Assembly (NCBI RefSeq): GCF_947489035.1
Contig: NZ_CANLCI010000015.1
Coordinates: 1-64,000 of the forward strand
DNA: 64,000 nucleotides
Direction of reading: 5' to 3'
Source of the DNA: an uncultured Ferrimonas sp.
GTDB taxonomy: Bacteria; Pseudomonadota; Gammaproteobacteria; Enterobacterales; Shewanellaceae
The position numbers and the translations under genes are program-made. Below are positions 32,159 to 41,420 of this stretch, piece by piece. Positions within the stretch are counted from its first letter, which is position 1; every line of letters starts with the position of its first letter. The notes under the pieces are model-generated. The model saw only the letters and a program-made list of their open reading frames with translations, did not search any database and was not told where the DNA came from.

Positions 32159-34810
32159 TTATAGTTGTGCTTTATGTTGCTTTAACTGTGAATATTGGCT
32201 GTCTCGCACCAGCTCTGAAAATACCGGATATTGCTCAATTTGCTGCAAATTGAGGTTGTACTTTAGCCCTTGCTCGAGCCAATCCATCGCTTGTTGGCGC
32301 TGCCCCAACAACTCGTGCAGCTCCACCAATAAAAAATAATTAAGCTGTTCTGCTCCCAACGAAACAAGCATCTCATCACGAAAACGCAATGCATTGCCTT
32401 CATCACCTAAATAGGCGTAATAGAGTGCCATTGCTTCGATGTTCGCGCTGTTTGACGGGGCGCTTTGATACAGCATCAAGCTTTTGCTGATCGCTCGCTG
32501 AAACCAAGGCCGATAGTTGTCCGGCTCGGTTGGGGTATGAAAGTAGTTGGCCAACGCTAAGCCACCAAGACAAGCCATGTGATCAGCAGACAGTGCTTGA
32601 GCGGCGGTAAAATATTCAATCGCTTCAAGGTAGTTGCTGTTGGCCATGTGCAAGGCGGCTAAGTTGTAGTTGGCTTCATAACTTGGTTTGATCGCTAAGA
32701 TCTGCAGTAACGTTTGCTCTGCCTCGTCGTAACGCCCTTGGCTTTGATAGATCGCCACCATATTCGATTTCAGCTTTACGTCGTTTGGCAGCAGCCGTGC
32801 TGCTAATTCGAAGTTGTTCAAGGCACCGACATAATCTTGCATCATGTCCGAGGCCACGCCTTTGAGGTTGTACACCCGCCAATCGTAAGGGGCAACTTGT
32901 TCGTATTCATTCAACAAACGCATCACTTCAGACAGGTTTTTCACCCGCAGGTTAATCTTCACCAAGCCGTAGTAGATGTCGGTGTGATTTGGGTACAACT
33001 CTCTTGCCATCAAGAAGGCAGCAATGGCGGAGCCAAACTCCCCTTTCTCACTGTAGATGTTGCCCATCTCGAGATAGGCTTCCAACAGTTTGCTGTTCTT
33101 AGCTAACACTCGGTTAATCAACCGAATGGCGTTATCCAAATCTTTGGGCTGTTCACTAAGCTGATAGCGCATGCGGCTTACCGTTGCTAACCCAAGTTCA
33201 CTCAGTGGATTGGCTTCCACCTGCAGCGATTGCTGATAAAGTTGCTCGGCTTTATCAAGCCGTTCTCGTTTATGCTCTAGCGTGGCATTGAATTGGCGCA
33301 GTTCCGCCTTGGCCATCAAGTGCAGTTGATACGCTTCCACGCTGGCAAACGCCGATTGATTTGAGATCACCGCCTTGGAAACTTGCTCAACCCCAAGCAT
33401 TAACCCCAATTGGCTCTGTACATCACGGGCCATCATGTTGACTTGCTCTGTGGGGTAATGTTCATCCCACGTCGCCAAGGTTTTATTGTTGTTCGTGAGC
33501 CTGAGTTGGGCTTGATAGCCGTGATCGGACTGACCAATCTCGATACGTATATCAACGTTATCGCCCGCAATGGGTTGCTGCTCGGTTTCAATCCCTAAAT
33601 AACTGATCCGAGCCGAGCTGGCATCGACCCCTTTCATCCAATTACTCAGCTCAGACTCAACGCTGTATTGCATTGGGTTGTCCGACTGAACCGCGCTGAT
33701 CACCACCTTCTTATGAGTCGGCATCGGCGCGGGGATCGATTGCCACACACCGACGGCAGCGGTCGCCATCACCACCACAGATGCCGCAGCAATGTAACGC
33801 CAATTCAGCTGCGGTTGACCCATGCGCTCGTTAAATTTTTTCGGCGTGATTTTCTGCGATAACGTCAGTCGCTGCTTGGGTTCGATGCACAACAGTGCTC
33901 GCAACGATTCAAACAGCCACTGCTGGCCACGTTGCTTACTTACTGCGGGGTTTTGCGCCCACACAAAGGCGTTCACTTTATCCATCCAGCCCAGATGCTG
34001 GGCAAGGTTCATTAACACCACACCCGCCGACCAATAATCGGTGGCCGCCGTCAACTCTTCATGGCGGATCTGCTCTGGGCTCATGTAGCTGGTGGTGCCG
34101 ATGTTGCTTCCTTGCTCATCAACGTCCGCCACCACAGCCGCACCAAAATCTAAGATCCGCAGGCTGTTATCTTCCAACACCATGATGTTACTCGGCTTGA
34201 TATCACGGTGGATCACTTGATGCTTGTGGGCGCAGCGTAACCCGCTTAACAGCTGGTGCAACCACGGTAGGATCAACTCCGACTTGATCTCGTTGTCATC
34301 AAGTAGCTGTTGCAGGGTTTTGCCACGGTAATAGGCCATGACAATCACATCTTGGCCTAACTCGGTTTTCGTGATCTCATAGATGGTGCCGATGGCAGGG
34401 TGTTCTAACTTACTGGCTAAACGTGCCTCAGACAGCAGTTGCTCACGGCCAGATTCTGATAATGAATTGGCCGGCGCCACCAATTTAAGGGCAACGTCGC
34501 GGTGCAGGTTTTGATCAAAAGCGCGGTACACCACCCCCATGCCACCACGACCAATAACATCATCAACGCGATAGTTATCTATGGTGGAGCCCACAAGGTT
34601 AAAGGCGTCTTGCTGTTCTTCTTCATCCAGACCAAACAGATCAGCCGTAAATGAAGAAAAATAATCTTGGCCCGAGACCGTCGTATCCAGCAGCTGCCGC
34701 AACTCATCGGCTTGCTCACTCGGCAAGCGTTGCAACCATTGATCGCGGTGCGACGGCGCTAAGCTCAGCGCTTGTTCGTACAAGCTTTTAAGCTGTTGAG
34801 ATTTGTCCAT
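32159..34810 (-). CDS. Membrane-anchored Ser/Thr protein kinase with C-terminal TPR domain
   Basis: 883 residues from ATG 34810. A short N-terminal helical region is followed by a Hanks-type kinase at about 80-330: glycine loop VIGRGGMGVVYRAF, catalytic Lys in DVALKLV, HRDIKPSNIMV loop, DFGAAVVAD, and TTSYMSPEQIRHEELT. All catalytic residues are kept. A single membrane helix (YIAAASVVVMATAAVGVW) follows, then a TolB-like stretch and six to eight TPR units (about 500-860). It is translated from the same transcript as the ECF sigma gene upstream. This kinase-ECF pairing is a known arrangement; the signal and target are unknown. Confidence 0.9.
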   Translation of the reverse strand: MDKSQQLKSLYEQALSLAPSHRDQWLQRLPSEQADELRQLLDTTVSGQDYFSSFTADLFGLDEEEQQDAFNLVGSTIDNYRVDDVIGRGGMGVVYRAFDQNLHRDVALKLVAPANSLSESGREQLLSEARLASKLEHPAIGTIYEITKTELGQDVIVMAYYRGKTLQQLLDDNEIKSELILPWLHQLLSGLRCAHKHQVIHRDIKPSNIMVLEDNSLRILDFGAAVVADVDEQGSNIGTTSYMSPEQIRHEELTAATDYWSAGVVLMNLAQHLGWMDKVNAFVWAQNPAVSKQRGQQWLFESLRALLCIEPKQRLTLSQKITPKKFNERMGQPQLNWRYIAAASVVVMATAAVGVWQSIPAPMPTHKKVVISAVQSDNPMQYSVESELSNWMKGVDASSARISYLGIETEQQPIAGDNVDIRIEIGQSDHGYQAQLRLTNNNKTLATWDEHYPTEQVNMMARDVQSQLGLMLGVEQVSKAVISNQSAFASVEAYQLHLMAKAELRQFNATLEHKRERLDKAEQLYQQSLQVEANPLSELGLATVSRMRYQLSEQPKDLDNAIRLINRVLAKNSKLLEAYLEMGNIYSEKGEFGSAIAAFLMARELYPNHTDIYYGLVKINLRVKNLSEVMRLLNEYEQVAPYDWRVYNLKGVASDMMQDYVGALNNFELAARLLPNDVKLKSNMVAIYQSQGRYDEAEQTLLQILAIKPSYEANYNLAALHMANSNYLEAIEYFTAAQALSADHMACLGGLALANYFHTPTEPDNYRPWFQRAISKSLMLYQSAPSNSANIEAMALYYAYLGDEGNALRFRDEMLVSLGAEQLNYFLLVELHELLGQRQQAMDWLEQGLKYNLNLQQIEQYPVFSELVRDSQYSQLKQHKAQL

Positions 34811-34833
34811 CCCGTCAATCACATCCTTTTGCT

Positions 34834-35373
34834 TCAATTGCGGGTGATATTTTTATATAGCCACGCTTGTGCAAAGGCCCAGTCGCGCTTAACCGTAGCA
34901 ACCGAGACACCAATCGCATCGGCGGTTTCAGCCAAAGTTAAGCCACCAAAAATACGGTACACCGCCACGTCGTGTTCGCGCTGGTAGTGCTGCTCAAACC
35001 GTTTTAGGGCATCGTCGATTTCCGCGATCTGATCCAGCTGCGACTCACCAATAAACTGGCTAAGATCCACCCCTTCACTGTCGCGTTTACCCGCTTGTTT
35101 CTGACGCAAGTAATCAATCAGCACATGCCGCATCGCCTTACTGGCTGCGGCAAGAAAGTGACCTTCATCATTGTACTGGTACTTACCGGCGGCAAACTTA
35201 GCATAAGCTTCATGGATCAACGCCCGAGAATCTAACGTCGCACAATATGGCAAACGGCTTTTTACTGAGCGCGCACGCTGCCGCAGTTGCTGATAGAGCA
35301 ACACCGCCATCTTCTCGCCGTTATAACCCGATGCAGCCGGTTTCGAACCGGTTACTTTGCTTAAGTCACTCAT
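34834..35373 (-). CDS. ECF-type RNA polymerase sigma factor
   Basis: 179 residues from ATG 35373 (SDLSKVTG start); an upstream frame to 35430 is less likely. Region 2 is seen as LDSRALIHEAYAKFAAGKYQ and FLAAASKAMRHVLIDYLRQK. Region 4 appears as YRIFGGLTLAETADAIGVSV followed by ATVKRDWAFAQAWLY, matching the ECF sigma group (Sigma70_ECF) that pairs with Ser/Thr kinases. No anti-sigma gene is adjacent. Regulation is probably by phosphorylation through the downstream kinase. Confidence 0.9.
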   Translation of the reverse strand: MSDLSKVTGSKPAASGYNGEKMAVLLYQQLRQRARSVKSRLPYCATLDSRALIHEAYAKFAAGKYQYNDEGHFLAAASKAMRHVLIDYLRQKQAGKRDSEGVDLSQFIGESQLDQIAEIDDALKRFEQHYQREHDVAVYRIFGGLTLAETADAIGVSVATVKRDWAFAQAWLYKNITRN

Positions 35374-35631
35374 TGTTATACCAAGCCCTAACGATCCTTG
35401 TTTACTAACGCGATAACATTCTGACAACAACCCAAGCGGAGTTAAAGGATTATTTTAACTGTCTATTTGGCGGCGAAAATACAATCACCCGTTTTGCCTA
35501 GGTGAGATCAGAATAACATTCTGAAAACACCGGGGTAGACTTTATGAGAACTAGCTCATACATTTCGGCAGTTATTCCATTCATCGGAATGTGAGTACGA
35601 ACGACAACATTCCCATTTTGAGGTAGTCCCC
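35374..35631. promoter_or_regulatory. Divergent promoter region of the ECF and ppaC genes
   Basis: AT-rich. A direct repeat ATAACATTCTGA-x-AAC occurs at about 35414-35428 and 35513-35528. The second copy is also palindromic (CAGAA-TAACA-TTCTG). These could be sigma or operator sites. An AGGTAG ribosome site precedes ppaC. Confidence 0.4.
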
Positions 35632-36537
35632 ATGATCCACGTTTTTGGTCACCAAAGCCCAGACAGCGATAGCATCTGCAGCGCCGTCATTGCCGCCCAC
35701 TGGCTAAACCATCGCGGCTTTGATGCCCACGCCTTCCGTCCTGGTGAAGCCAGCCGTGAAACCCAGTTTATTTTCGACGCTGCTGGGCTTGAGCTGCCGC
35801 CATTGCTGGATAAGCCTTTAAAGGGTGAAAAGGTGTACTTGGTGGATTACTGCGAGCAGGAGCAAGGCCCTGAGGATCTGCCAGAAGCAAAAATCGTTGG
35901 CTTGGTTGATCATCATCGCCTAGGCACCTTACAAAGCACCGGCCCACTGGAAGCCTGGATGATGCCGCTGGGCTCTACCGCGTCCGTTTTGCACGAGCTT
36001 TACCAGATCCACGGTGCCGAGCTCACCCAGCCGTTGGCGGTACTGATGTTAGCGGCACTGCTGTCGGACACCGTTGGCCTGAAATCCCCAACCACAACCC
36101 CACGGGATGTGGAGCTGGTGAGCCTGATTGCTCCTATTGCTGCCGTAGATGTAGAGCAGTTCACTGCCGATCTGCTGGTTGCTAAAACCGATCTGAACGG
36201 CCTAAATGTGACTGAACTGCTGAACAAAGACGTGAAAAGTTTTGAGTTTGGCGGTAAAGCCCTGACCGTTGGCCAACTTGAGCTGGCTGATTTTAGCCAA
36301 ACCGACGATCTGGTTGACGAACTGCAAGCGGGCTTAGAGCAAGTTGTTGCTGATAACGGCAAAGACGTAGCAGTGCTGATGCTGACCAACATCCGCAGCG
36401 AGCAAACTCGTCTGCTGGTGGCTGGCTCTGCTGCAGCCATGTTGCGTGATGCCAAAGATGGCGACATGGTCTTTGAGAACTGCCTCAGCCGTAAGAAGCA
36501 GATGCTGCCTTGGCTTAATGGTGTATTTACCGCCTAA
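35632..36537 (+). CDS. ppaC: Manganese-dependent inorganic pyrophosphatase
   Basis: 301 residues, near the family length. Family II pyrophosphatases (DHH superfamily) split PPi to phosphate with Mn or Co in the cytoplasm. Metal motifs are in place: FGHQSPDSDSICSAV at 5-19, the YLVDYCEQ aspartate near 70, and GLVDHHRLG near 90. The C-terminal DHHA2 part includes LLVAKTDLNGLNVTELLNKD near 184 and the NCLSRKKQMLP end with substrate-binding Arg-Lys. It is monocistronic, followed by a terminator. Confidence 0.95.
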   Translation: MIHVFGHQSPDSDSICSAVIAAHWLNHRGFDAHAFRPGEASRETQFIFDAAGLELPPLLDKPLKGEKVYLVDYCEQEQGPEDLPEAKIVGLVDHHRLGTLQSTGPLEAWMMPLGSTASVLHELYQIHGAELTQPLAVLMLAALLSDTVGLKSPTTTPRDVELVSLIAPIAAVDVEQFTADLLVAKTDLNGLNVTELLNKDVKSFEFGGKALTVGQLELADFSQTDDLVDELQAGLEQVVADNGKDVAVLMLTNIRSEQTRLLVAGSAAAMLRDAKDGDMVFENCLSRKKQMLPWLNGVFTA

Positions 36538-36562
36538 ATGGCCCGGTAACCGCCAGATAACG

Positions 36563-36590
36563 ATCCCCGCCAATTGGTGGGGATTTTTTT
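36563..36590 (+). terminator. Terminator of ppaC
   Basis: ATCCCCGCC / GGTGGGGAT stem with an AATT loop and seven T residues. Confidence 0.9.
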
Positions 36591-36658
36591 ATCGCGCGAA
36601 CCTGCCCAACCACAAGCGCAACTGGCACTCACCGAATTTCCCTGTAATACTGACCCCA

Positions 36659-36676
36659 AATATGTATGTAGGCATC
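36659..36676 (+). promoter_or_regulatory. Candidate Ter site 2, directly upstream of tus
   Basis: AATATGTATGTAGGCA ends 10 bases before the tus start codon. It matches E. coli TerB (AATAAGTATGTTGTAAC) at 12 of the first 16 positions, including the G at position 6 whose partner C6 forms the Tus lock. In E. coli a Ter site also overlaps the tus promoter and allows autoregulation, so the position fits. Confidence 0.6.
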
Positions 36677-36684
36677 TTTTCGCC

Positions 36685-37575
36685 ATGAGCCCTATCGACG
36701 AACAACAAAAGCTGCAACTGCAGCGGCTGTATCAACACAGCGCCCAAGCCCGAGAAGATCTGCTGCAACGTTTGCAGCAGCATGCGCCAGCACAGGTGCA
36801 GCTGTTTCAGTTACCCAAAGCCCTGCAAACTCGGCCTTTGCATCGGTTTGACCAGATTGAAGTCACTCCTCTGTCTGGCAGCGTGGCTCAGCAGCCCACC
36901 CTCAATGCACTGCACGATCTCCATCGTCACGGCGACGATCTCCAAAGCCAACGAGTTCGCCGTTACCCCGGCATTGTTCGCTATCACAATGACATCGGCC
37001 TGATGCAGGCACAGCAACAACTGCAACACAGCATTGATGCCTTTAAAGCCCAGCTGCACCAAGACACCGAACGCTTTAGCAACAAGCAAGATCTGCGCTT
37101 CAAATTACTGCACGAGATCGCCCCTAATTTGATCACCATGCACTACTATCGAGCGCCAATGGTACTCAGCCAACCCGTTAGGCGGATCCGCTTCGGTTGG
37201 GTTGCCAAACGCATCGTGGCGAAAATTAACAAGGCCGACATTTTAGCGCGCCTGAACAACAGCCTAACCACCCCGGGGAAAGTGATCGCCGACATGCCCG
37301 CTTGGCGTCAAAGCGTTGAACAGGAATACCGCGCCATCGACAGCTTGCCAGCATCGGTGCAGCTGCGCATCGATCGCGAAGGCGGCCTGCGCCCCACCGC
37401 CTTTATTCAATATAGCCACGGCGGCCGCAGCCAATGCCCGGCCAACTTACCGCTGTTATTACAGCAAGCACAGCCGCTGGAGGTTGCCCCGCTGCCCAAC
37501 TGGCAACAAAGCAGTTACCCCAGCGCCAAAGGGGAATTGCTGATCCCACGCCTGCATCTATACCGCCTCAACTGA
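36685..37575 (+). CDS. tus: DNA replication terminus site-binding protein Tus
   Basis: 296 residues from ATG 36685. Tus binds Ter sites and blocks replication forks arriving from one side. Similarity to E. coli Tus is clear in the second half: IAPNLITMHYYRAPMVL, RRIRFGWVAKRIVAKINKAD, EYRAIDSLPASVQLRIDREG and the very similar C-terminus LIPRLHLY. The first third is more divergent. A longer frame to 36574 lacks support because it runs through the ppaC terminator. It overlaps the convergent ABC exporter gene by 18 bases. Confidence 0.9.
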   Translation: MSPIDEQQKLQLQRLYQHSAQAREDLLQRLQQHAPAQVQLFQLPKALQTRPLHRFDQIEVTPLSGSVAQQPTLNALHDLHRHGDDLQSQRVRRYPGIVRYHNDIGLMQAQQQLQHSIDAFKAQLHQDTERFSNKQDLRFKLLHEIAPNLITMHYYRAPMVLSQPVRRIRFGWVAKRIVAKINKADILARLNNSLTTPGKVIADMPAWRQSVEQEYRAIDSLPASVQLRIDREGGLRPTAFIQYSHGGRSQCPANLPLLLQQAQPLEVAPLPNWQQSSYPSAKGELLIPRLHLYRLN

Positions 37576-39345
37576 TTGCTGCTGAAAATGCCACAAGCGC
37601 GCATAGGCACCGTTCGCGGCTAACAGCTGAGGATGCTGCCCTTGCTCAACAATTTCGCCGTTATCAACCACCAAAATAATATCGGCATCCACAATGGTTG
37701 AGAGCCGATGGGCGATCACTAAGGTGGTTTGACGGCGAGAGACCTCTGCCAGTGCCGTTAATATGCTTTGTTCGGAATGACTGTCGAGCGACGACGTGGC
37801 CTCATCAAAAATCATGATTTGCGGATTTTTTAGTACCGCCCGAGCAATGGCCACCCGCTGTTTTTCGCCCCCAGAGAGTTTCAGCCCACGTTCGCCCACT
37901 TGGGTGTGCACCCCATCGGGTAAGCTGCTAATAAACTCATCCAGATGGGCGACTTGCAGCGCTTGCATCACTTCATCATCACTGGCTTGCAAGCGGCCAT
38001 AACGCACGTTTTCTAAGATTGACTGATTAAACAACACCGTATCTTGGGGCACCACCCCTATCGCTTTACGCAACGAATGCTGGCTGACGTCGCGCACGTC
38101 TTGGCCATCAATCAATACCTGCCCCTGATCAACCTCATAAAAACGCAGCAGCAGTTTTGAGATGGTGGACTTACCCGCACCACTGGCACCCACCAGAGCG
38201 ATTTTCTGTTTTGGTTCGGCACAAAAACTTAAGGATTTCAGCACGGGGCGCTGCGGTTGATAACGAAACGCCACCTGCTTAAATTCCACCTTGCCTTGCT
38301 CACTGTTCAACTCTGGGGCATCCACTTTATCGGCGATGGCAGGGGTGATCGCCAGTAGCTCGAACATCTTTTCGATGTTGGCCATGCTGCCTTTCATCTC
38401 ACGATAGACAAAGCCCAGAAACCCCAGCGGCATAAACACCTGCATCATAAAGGCGTTGATCAAGGCAAAATCCCCAAGGGTCATCTCTCCGGCAAGCACA
38501 TCGATGGCGGCCAGTACCATCGCACTGGTCATGGCTGCGGCAATAATTAACGACTGGCCACCATTTAGCGCAAACAAACTAAGGCGGTTCTTACGGCGGG
38601 CCAACTCCCACTGAGCCAAGCCTTGATCATAAGCGTTGGCTTCATCGTGTTCATTGGCGAAATACTTAACGGTTTCGAAGTTAATCAGGCTGTCTACCGC
38701 TCGGGTGCTTGACGCCGACTCGGCTTCATTCATTTGTCGCACAAAGCCTGTGCGCCACTCGGTCGCCACCACCGAAAATCCAACATAGGCAAACACCGCC
38801 AGCGCCACAATCATGGCGTAACCCGCCTGGTAGTTATGCCACAGCAAGCCAATAACCAGCCCCACTTCCAGTAACGTTGGGCCGATATTGAACACCATAA
38901 AACGCATCAAAAAACTGATGCCTTTGACTCCGCGCTCAATTTCACGGGAGAGCCCGCCCGTTTGTCGATTCAGGTGAAACGCCAGATCCAGCTGATGCAG
39001 ATGGCTAAACACTTTCAGGCCAATACGGCGCATCGCCCGTTCGGTCACTCGGCCAAACAGGGTGTCCCGCAGTTCGCCAAATAACACGTTAGCAAAGCGC
39101 ACCGCGCCATAAGCCACCAACAGCGCCAACGGCAAGGCCACAATTTCCAGCTGCCGTTGACCATCAAGGTTGTCGATCACCCCTTTCAATAGGAAGGGCA
39201 ACCCCACGCTGGCGACTTTTGCGGCCACCAAGCACAACAACGCCAAGCCAACTCGACCACGAAATTCCATAAGATAGGGCAACAAACTGCCCAAAGTACG
39301 CCAATTCACTTCGGAAAAATGAACGTGGGTGCGGCTACCGCGCAT
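37558..39345 (-). CDS. Atm1-like ABC exporter (fused permease and ATPase)
   Basis: 595 residues. A six-helix exporter membrane domain (about 20-320) contains DSLINFETVKYFANEHDEAN, a signature of the Atm1/ABCB7 group that exports glutathione-linked or sulfur compounds for Fe-S and metal homeostasis. The ATPase domain has Walker A GASGAGKST near 394, signature LSGGEKQRVAIARA near 495 and Walker B IMIFDEATSSLD near 515. AGGAG precedes the start. The substrate here is inferred from the family only. Its 3' end overlaps tus. Confidence 0.9.
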   Translation of the reverse strand: MRGSRTHVHFSEVNWRTLGSLLPYLMEFRGRVGLALLCLVAAKVASVGLPFLLKGVIDNLDGQRQLEIVALPLALLVAYGAVRFANVLFGELRDTLFGRVTERAMRRIGLKVFSHLHQLDLAFHLNRQTGGLSREIERGVKGISFLMRFMVFNIGPTLLEVGLVIGLLWHNYQAGYAMIVALAVFAYVGFSVVATEWRTGFVRQMNEAESASSTRAVDSLINFETVKYFANEHDEANAYDQGLAQWELARRKNRLSLFALNGGQSLIIAAAMTSAMVLAAIDVLAGEMTLGDFALINAFMMQVFMPLGFLGFVYREMKGSMANIEKMFELLAITPAIADKVDAPELNSEQGKVEFKQVAFRYQPQRPVLKSLSFCAEPKQKIALVGASGAGKSTISKLLLRFYEVDQGQVLIDGQDVRDVSQHSLRKAIGVVPQDTVLFNQSILENVRYGRLQASDDEVMQALQVAHLDEFISSLPDGVHTQVGERGLKLSGGEKQRVAIARAVLKNPQIMIFDEATSSLDSHSEQSILTALAEVSRRQTTLVIAHRLSTIVDADIILVVDNGEIVEQGQHPQLLAANGAYARLWHFQQQSVEAV

Positions 39346-39542
39346 GCTACTGCTCCTGACACGAAGAATGCGGCCAATTTAGCATGTTTCATCTAATGGA
39401 AATGGGGAGTTACTGATTGAGCTAAAAAACAAAGGAAGGGATTCAGTACCGCAATACAGCGTAAGAGCAAGGGAAATGAGGGGGGTGGCCGCACCAGCAC
39501 AACGATCAGGAAAGTACCGGTGCAGCCTAAACAGCAGCGAGC

Positions 39543-39815
39543 TTAGTGCAAAGACAGCTCGGAATCGCGATCCAGCGTAATTGAAGTCGACAATGACAGT
39601 CGGCTTTGCAGCACTGCGATTAACGCAATGAGGGAAAAACTGGCGATCCCACCCAACAACAGACCAGTCGCCATAACAGTGAGCACCACCGCCAACAGAA
39701 GTTGCAACAGCCCCACTTGGCGCAGTTCTAACTGTTGTTCAAACCGCCCCATGCAAAAAGCGCTGCGGCAGCCACTCCAAAAGGCCAATAAGGCAGGTAA
39801 AAGTAGCAACGTCAT
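39543..39815 (-). CDS. Small membrane protein of unknown function
   Basis: 90 residues from ATG 39815. Two hydrophobic helices (TLLLLPALLAFWSG at 2-15 and LQLLLAVVLTVMATGLLLGG near 37-56), perhaps a third (SLIALIAVLQ). No family recognised. It lies between the ABC exporter and cobQ genes, is transcribed in the same direction, and has gaps of about 100-200 bases on both sides. Confidence 0.5.
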   Translation of the reverse strand: MTLLLLPALLAFWSGCRSAFCMGRFEQQLELRQVGLLQLLLAVVLTVMATGLLLGGIASFSLIALIAVLQSRLSLSTSITLDRDSELSLH

Positions 39816-39921
39816 TGGCTTGCTCTCAATCAATCTTGAATAAGCCTACCTTAGCCACAAACGCAAATGAGAACAACTATTATTTGTATTGCTGTGCCAT
39901 ATATTGACCGGCATCCCGTTC

Positions 39922-41403
39922 TCAGCATCGATCGCTTGGGCTGTCACCAACACCTGGCCAGCTTGGCAGCGGCATAAACAGCCGATCCAGCTGCAGCGAT
40001 GATTCCAATGCATCGGCCAGTCGGTCTATCCCCTGTTGCTGTAACTGTTTGGGATCAATGGCGCCGCCTTGCGTCATGCCCGCCCAGCGTAACAGCAGAT
40101 CACAGGCCTCGGGCTGATCAAACACACCATGCAAGTACGTACCAAGCACATTGCCATCGCCACTGAGCGCCCCTTCCGCTACGCCATTAAGTTGCAACGG
40201 TTGCTGGCCATCGACGCGAGTTTGACCGGCGTGGATCTCGTAACCGCTAACGGCTTGCTGCTGGCCTAATAGCGTCACGGTGCCTTTGGCTTGGGTTAGG
40301 GTTTTCTCTGCCGCTAATTGCGTATGACACTCTAAATACCCTAAGCCGCTGCTTTGCCCTGCCTCGCCTTCAATGCCGGACGGATCGGCAATGGTTTGTC
40401 CCAGCATCTGAAAACCGCCACAGATCCCAATCAGCTTGCCACCAAAACGCAAATGACGGGCGATCTGTTGATCCCAGCCATGCTGCCTTAGCAACGCCAA
40501 GTCAGCACGCACCGATTTGGTGCCCGGAATGATGATCAGATCCGCCGCTGGCAACGGCTGCCCCGGCGGCACATAATGCAGTACAACATTAGGATGCAGC
40601 CGCAGGGCATCAAAATCGGTGTGGTTGCTTAAGCGAGTAAGCCCGGTGATCACTACAGTAAACTGCGCCTGCGCGTCGGTTTGGCTAACGTTAATGGCGT
40701 CTTCGGCTTCCAGATACAAACCATGCAAATAGGGGATCACCCCAAGCACTGGCACCCCGGTTTTCGCTTCTAGCCAATCCAGTCCCGACTGCAACAACGC
40801 CACATCGCCGCGAAAGCGGTTAATGATAAAGCCTTGCACCAATTGCTGTTCCGAAGGCGAAAGCAGCTCATAGGTGCCATACAGGTGCGCAAACACGCCA
40901 CCACGGTCGATGTCAGCCACTATCACCACCGGACACTGCGCGGGCTCAGCAAACCCCATATTGGCGATGTCGCCTTCGCGCAAGTTGATCTCCGCTGGGC
41001 TGCCTGCCCCTTCTACTATCAGTGCTTGTTTATCGGCGCCCAGGCGCTCAAACGCGTTCAGCACCAATTGCAGCAACTGCGGCTTACATTGGTGATACGC
41101 CTGCGCGTCCATGTTGCGCCACACCTTGCCGGAAACAATCACTTGGGCGCCCACATCGGTGTTGGGCTTCAGCAACACCGGATTCATCTCTACCGAGGGC
41201 TCGATGCCTGCGGCCAGCGCTTGCACCGCTTGGGCACGACCAATCTCACCGCCATCAGCTGTTACGGCGCTATTCAGCGCCATGTTTTGCGATTTAAAAG
41301 GGGCGACTTTGATGCCGCGCCGCGCCAATACTCGGCACAGCCCAGCCACGATAACGCTTTTACCCGCATCGGATGTGGTGCCTTGCACCATCAGTTTAAA
41401 CAT
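39922..41403 (-). CDS. cobQ: Cobyric acid synthase (adenosylcobyrinate a,c-diamide amidotransferase)
   Basis: 493 residues from ATG 41403 ([17 protein letters not shown]). The enzyme amidates four carboxylates of the corrin ring using glutamine and ATP. N-terminal P-loop-like [16 protein letters not shown], then [34 protein letters not shown], and a C-terminal class I glutaminase with nucleophile Cys in [14 protein letters not shown] near 339 and His in YLHGVF. It lies 17 bases after btuF and ends the B12 operon. Other cobalamin synthesis genes are not in the window, so salvage plus late steps is likely. Confidence 0.95.
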   Translation of the reverse strand: MFKLMVQGTTSDAGKSVIVAGLCRVLARRGIKVAPFKSQNMALNSAVTADGGEIGRAQAVQALAAGIEPSVEMNPVLLKPNTDVGAQVIVSGKVWRNMDAQAYHQCKPQLLQLVLNAFERLGADKQALIVEGAGSPAEINLREGDIANMGFAEPAQCPVVIVADIDRGGVFAHLYGTYELLSPSEQQLVQGFIINRFRGDVALLQSGLDWLEAKTGVPVLGVIPYLHGLYLEAEDAINVSQTDAQAQFTVVITGLTRLSNHTDFDALRLHPNVVLHYVPPGQPLPAADLIIIPGTKSVRADLALLRQHGWDQQIARHLRFGGKLIGICGGFQMLGQTIADPSGIEGEAGQSSGLGYLECHTQLAAEKTLTQAKGTVTLLGQQQAVSGYEIHAGQTRVDGQQPLQLNGVAEGALSGDGNVLGTYLHGVFDQPEACDLLLRWAGMTQGGAIDPKQLQQQGIDRLADALESSLQLDRLFMPLPSWPGVGDSPSDRC

Positions 41404-41420
41404 GGTTTGGGTACTCGCTG

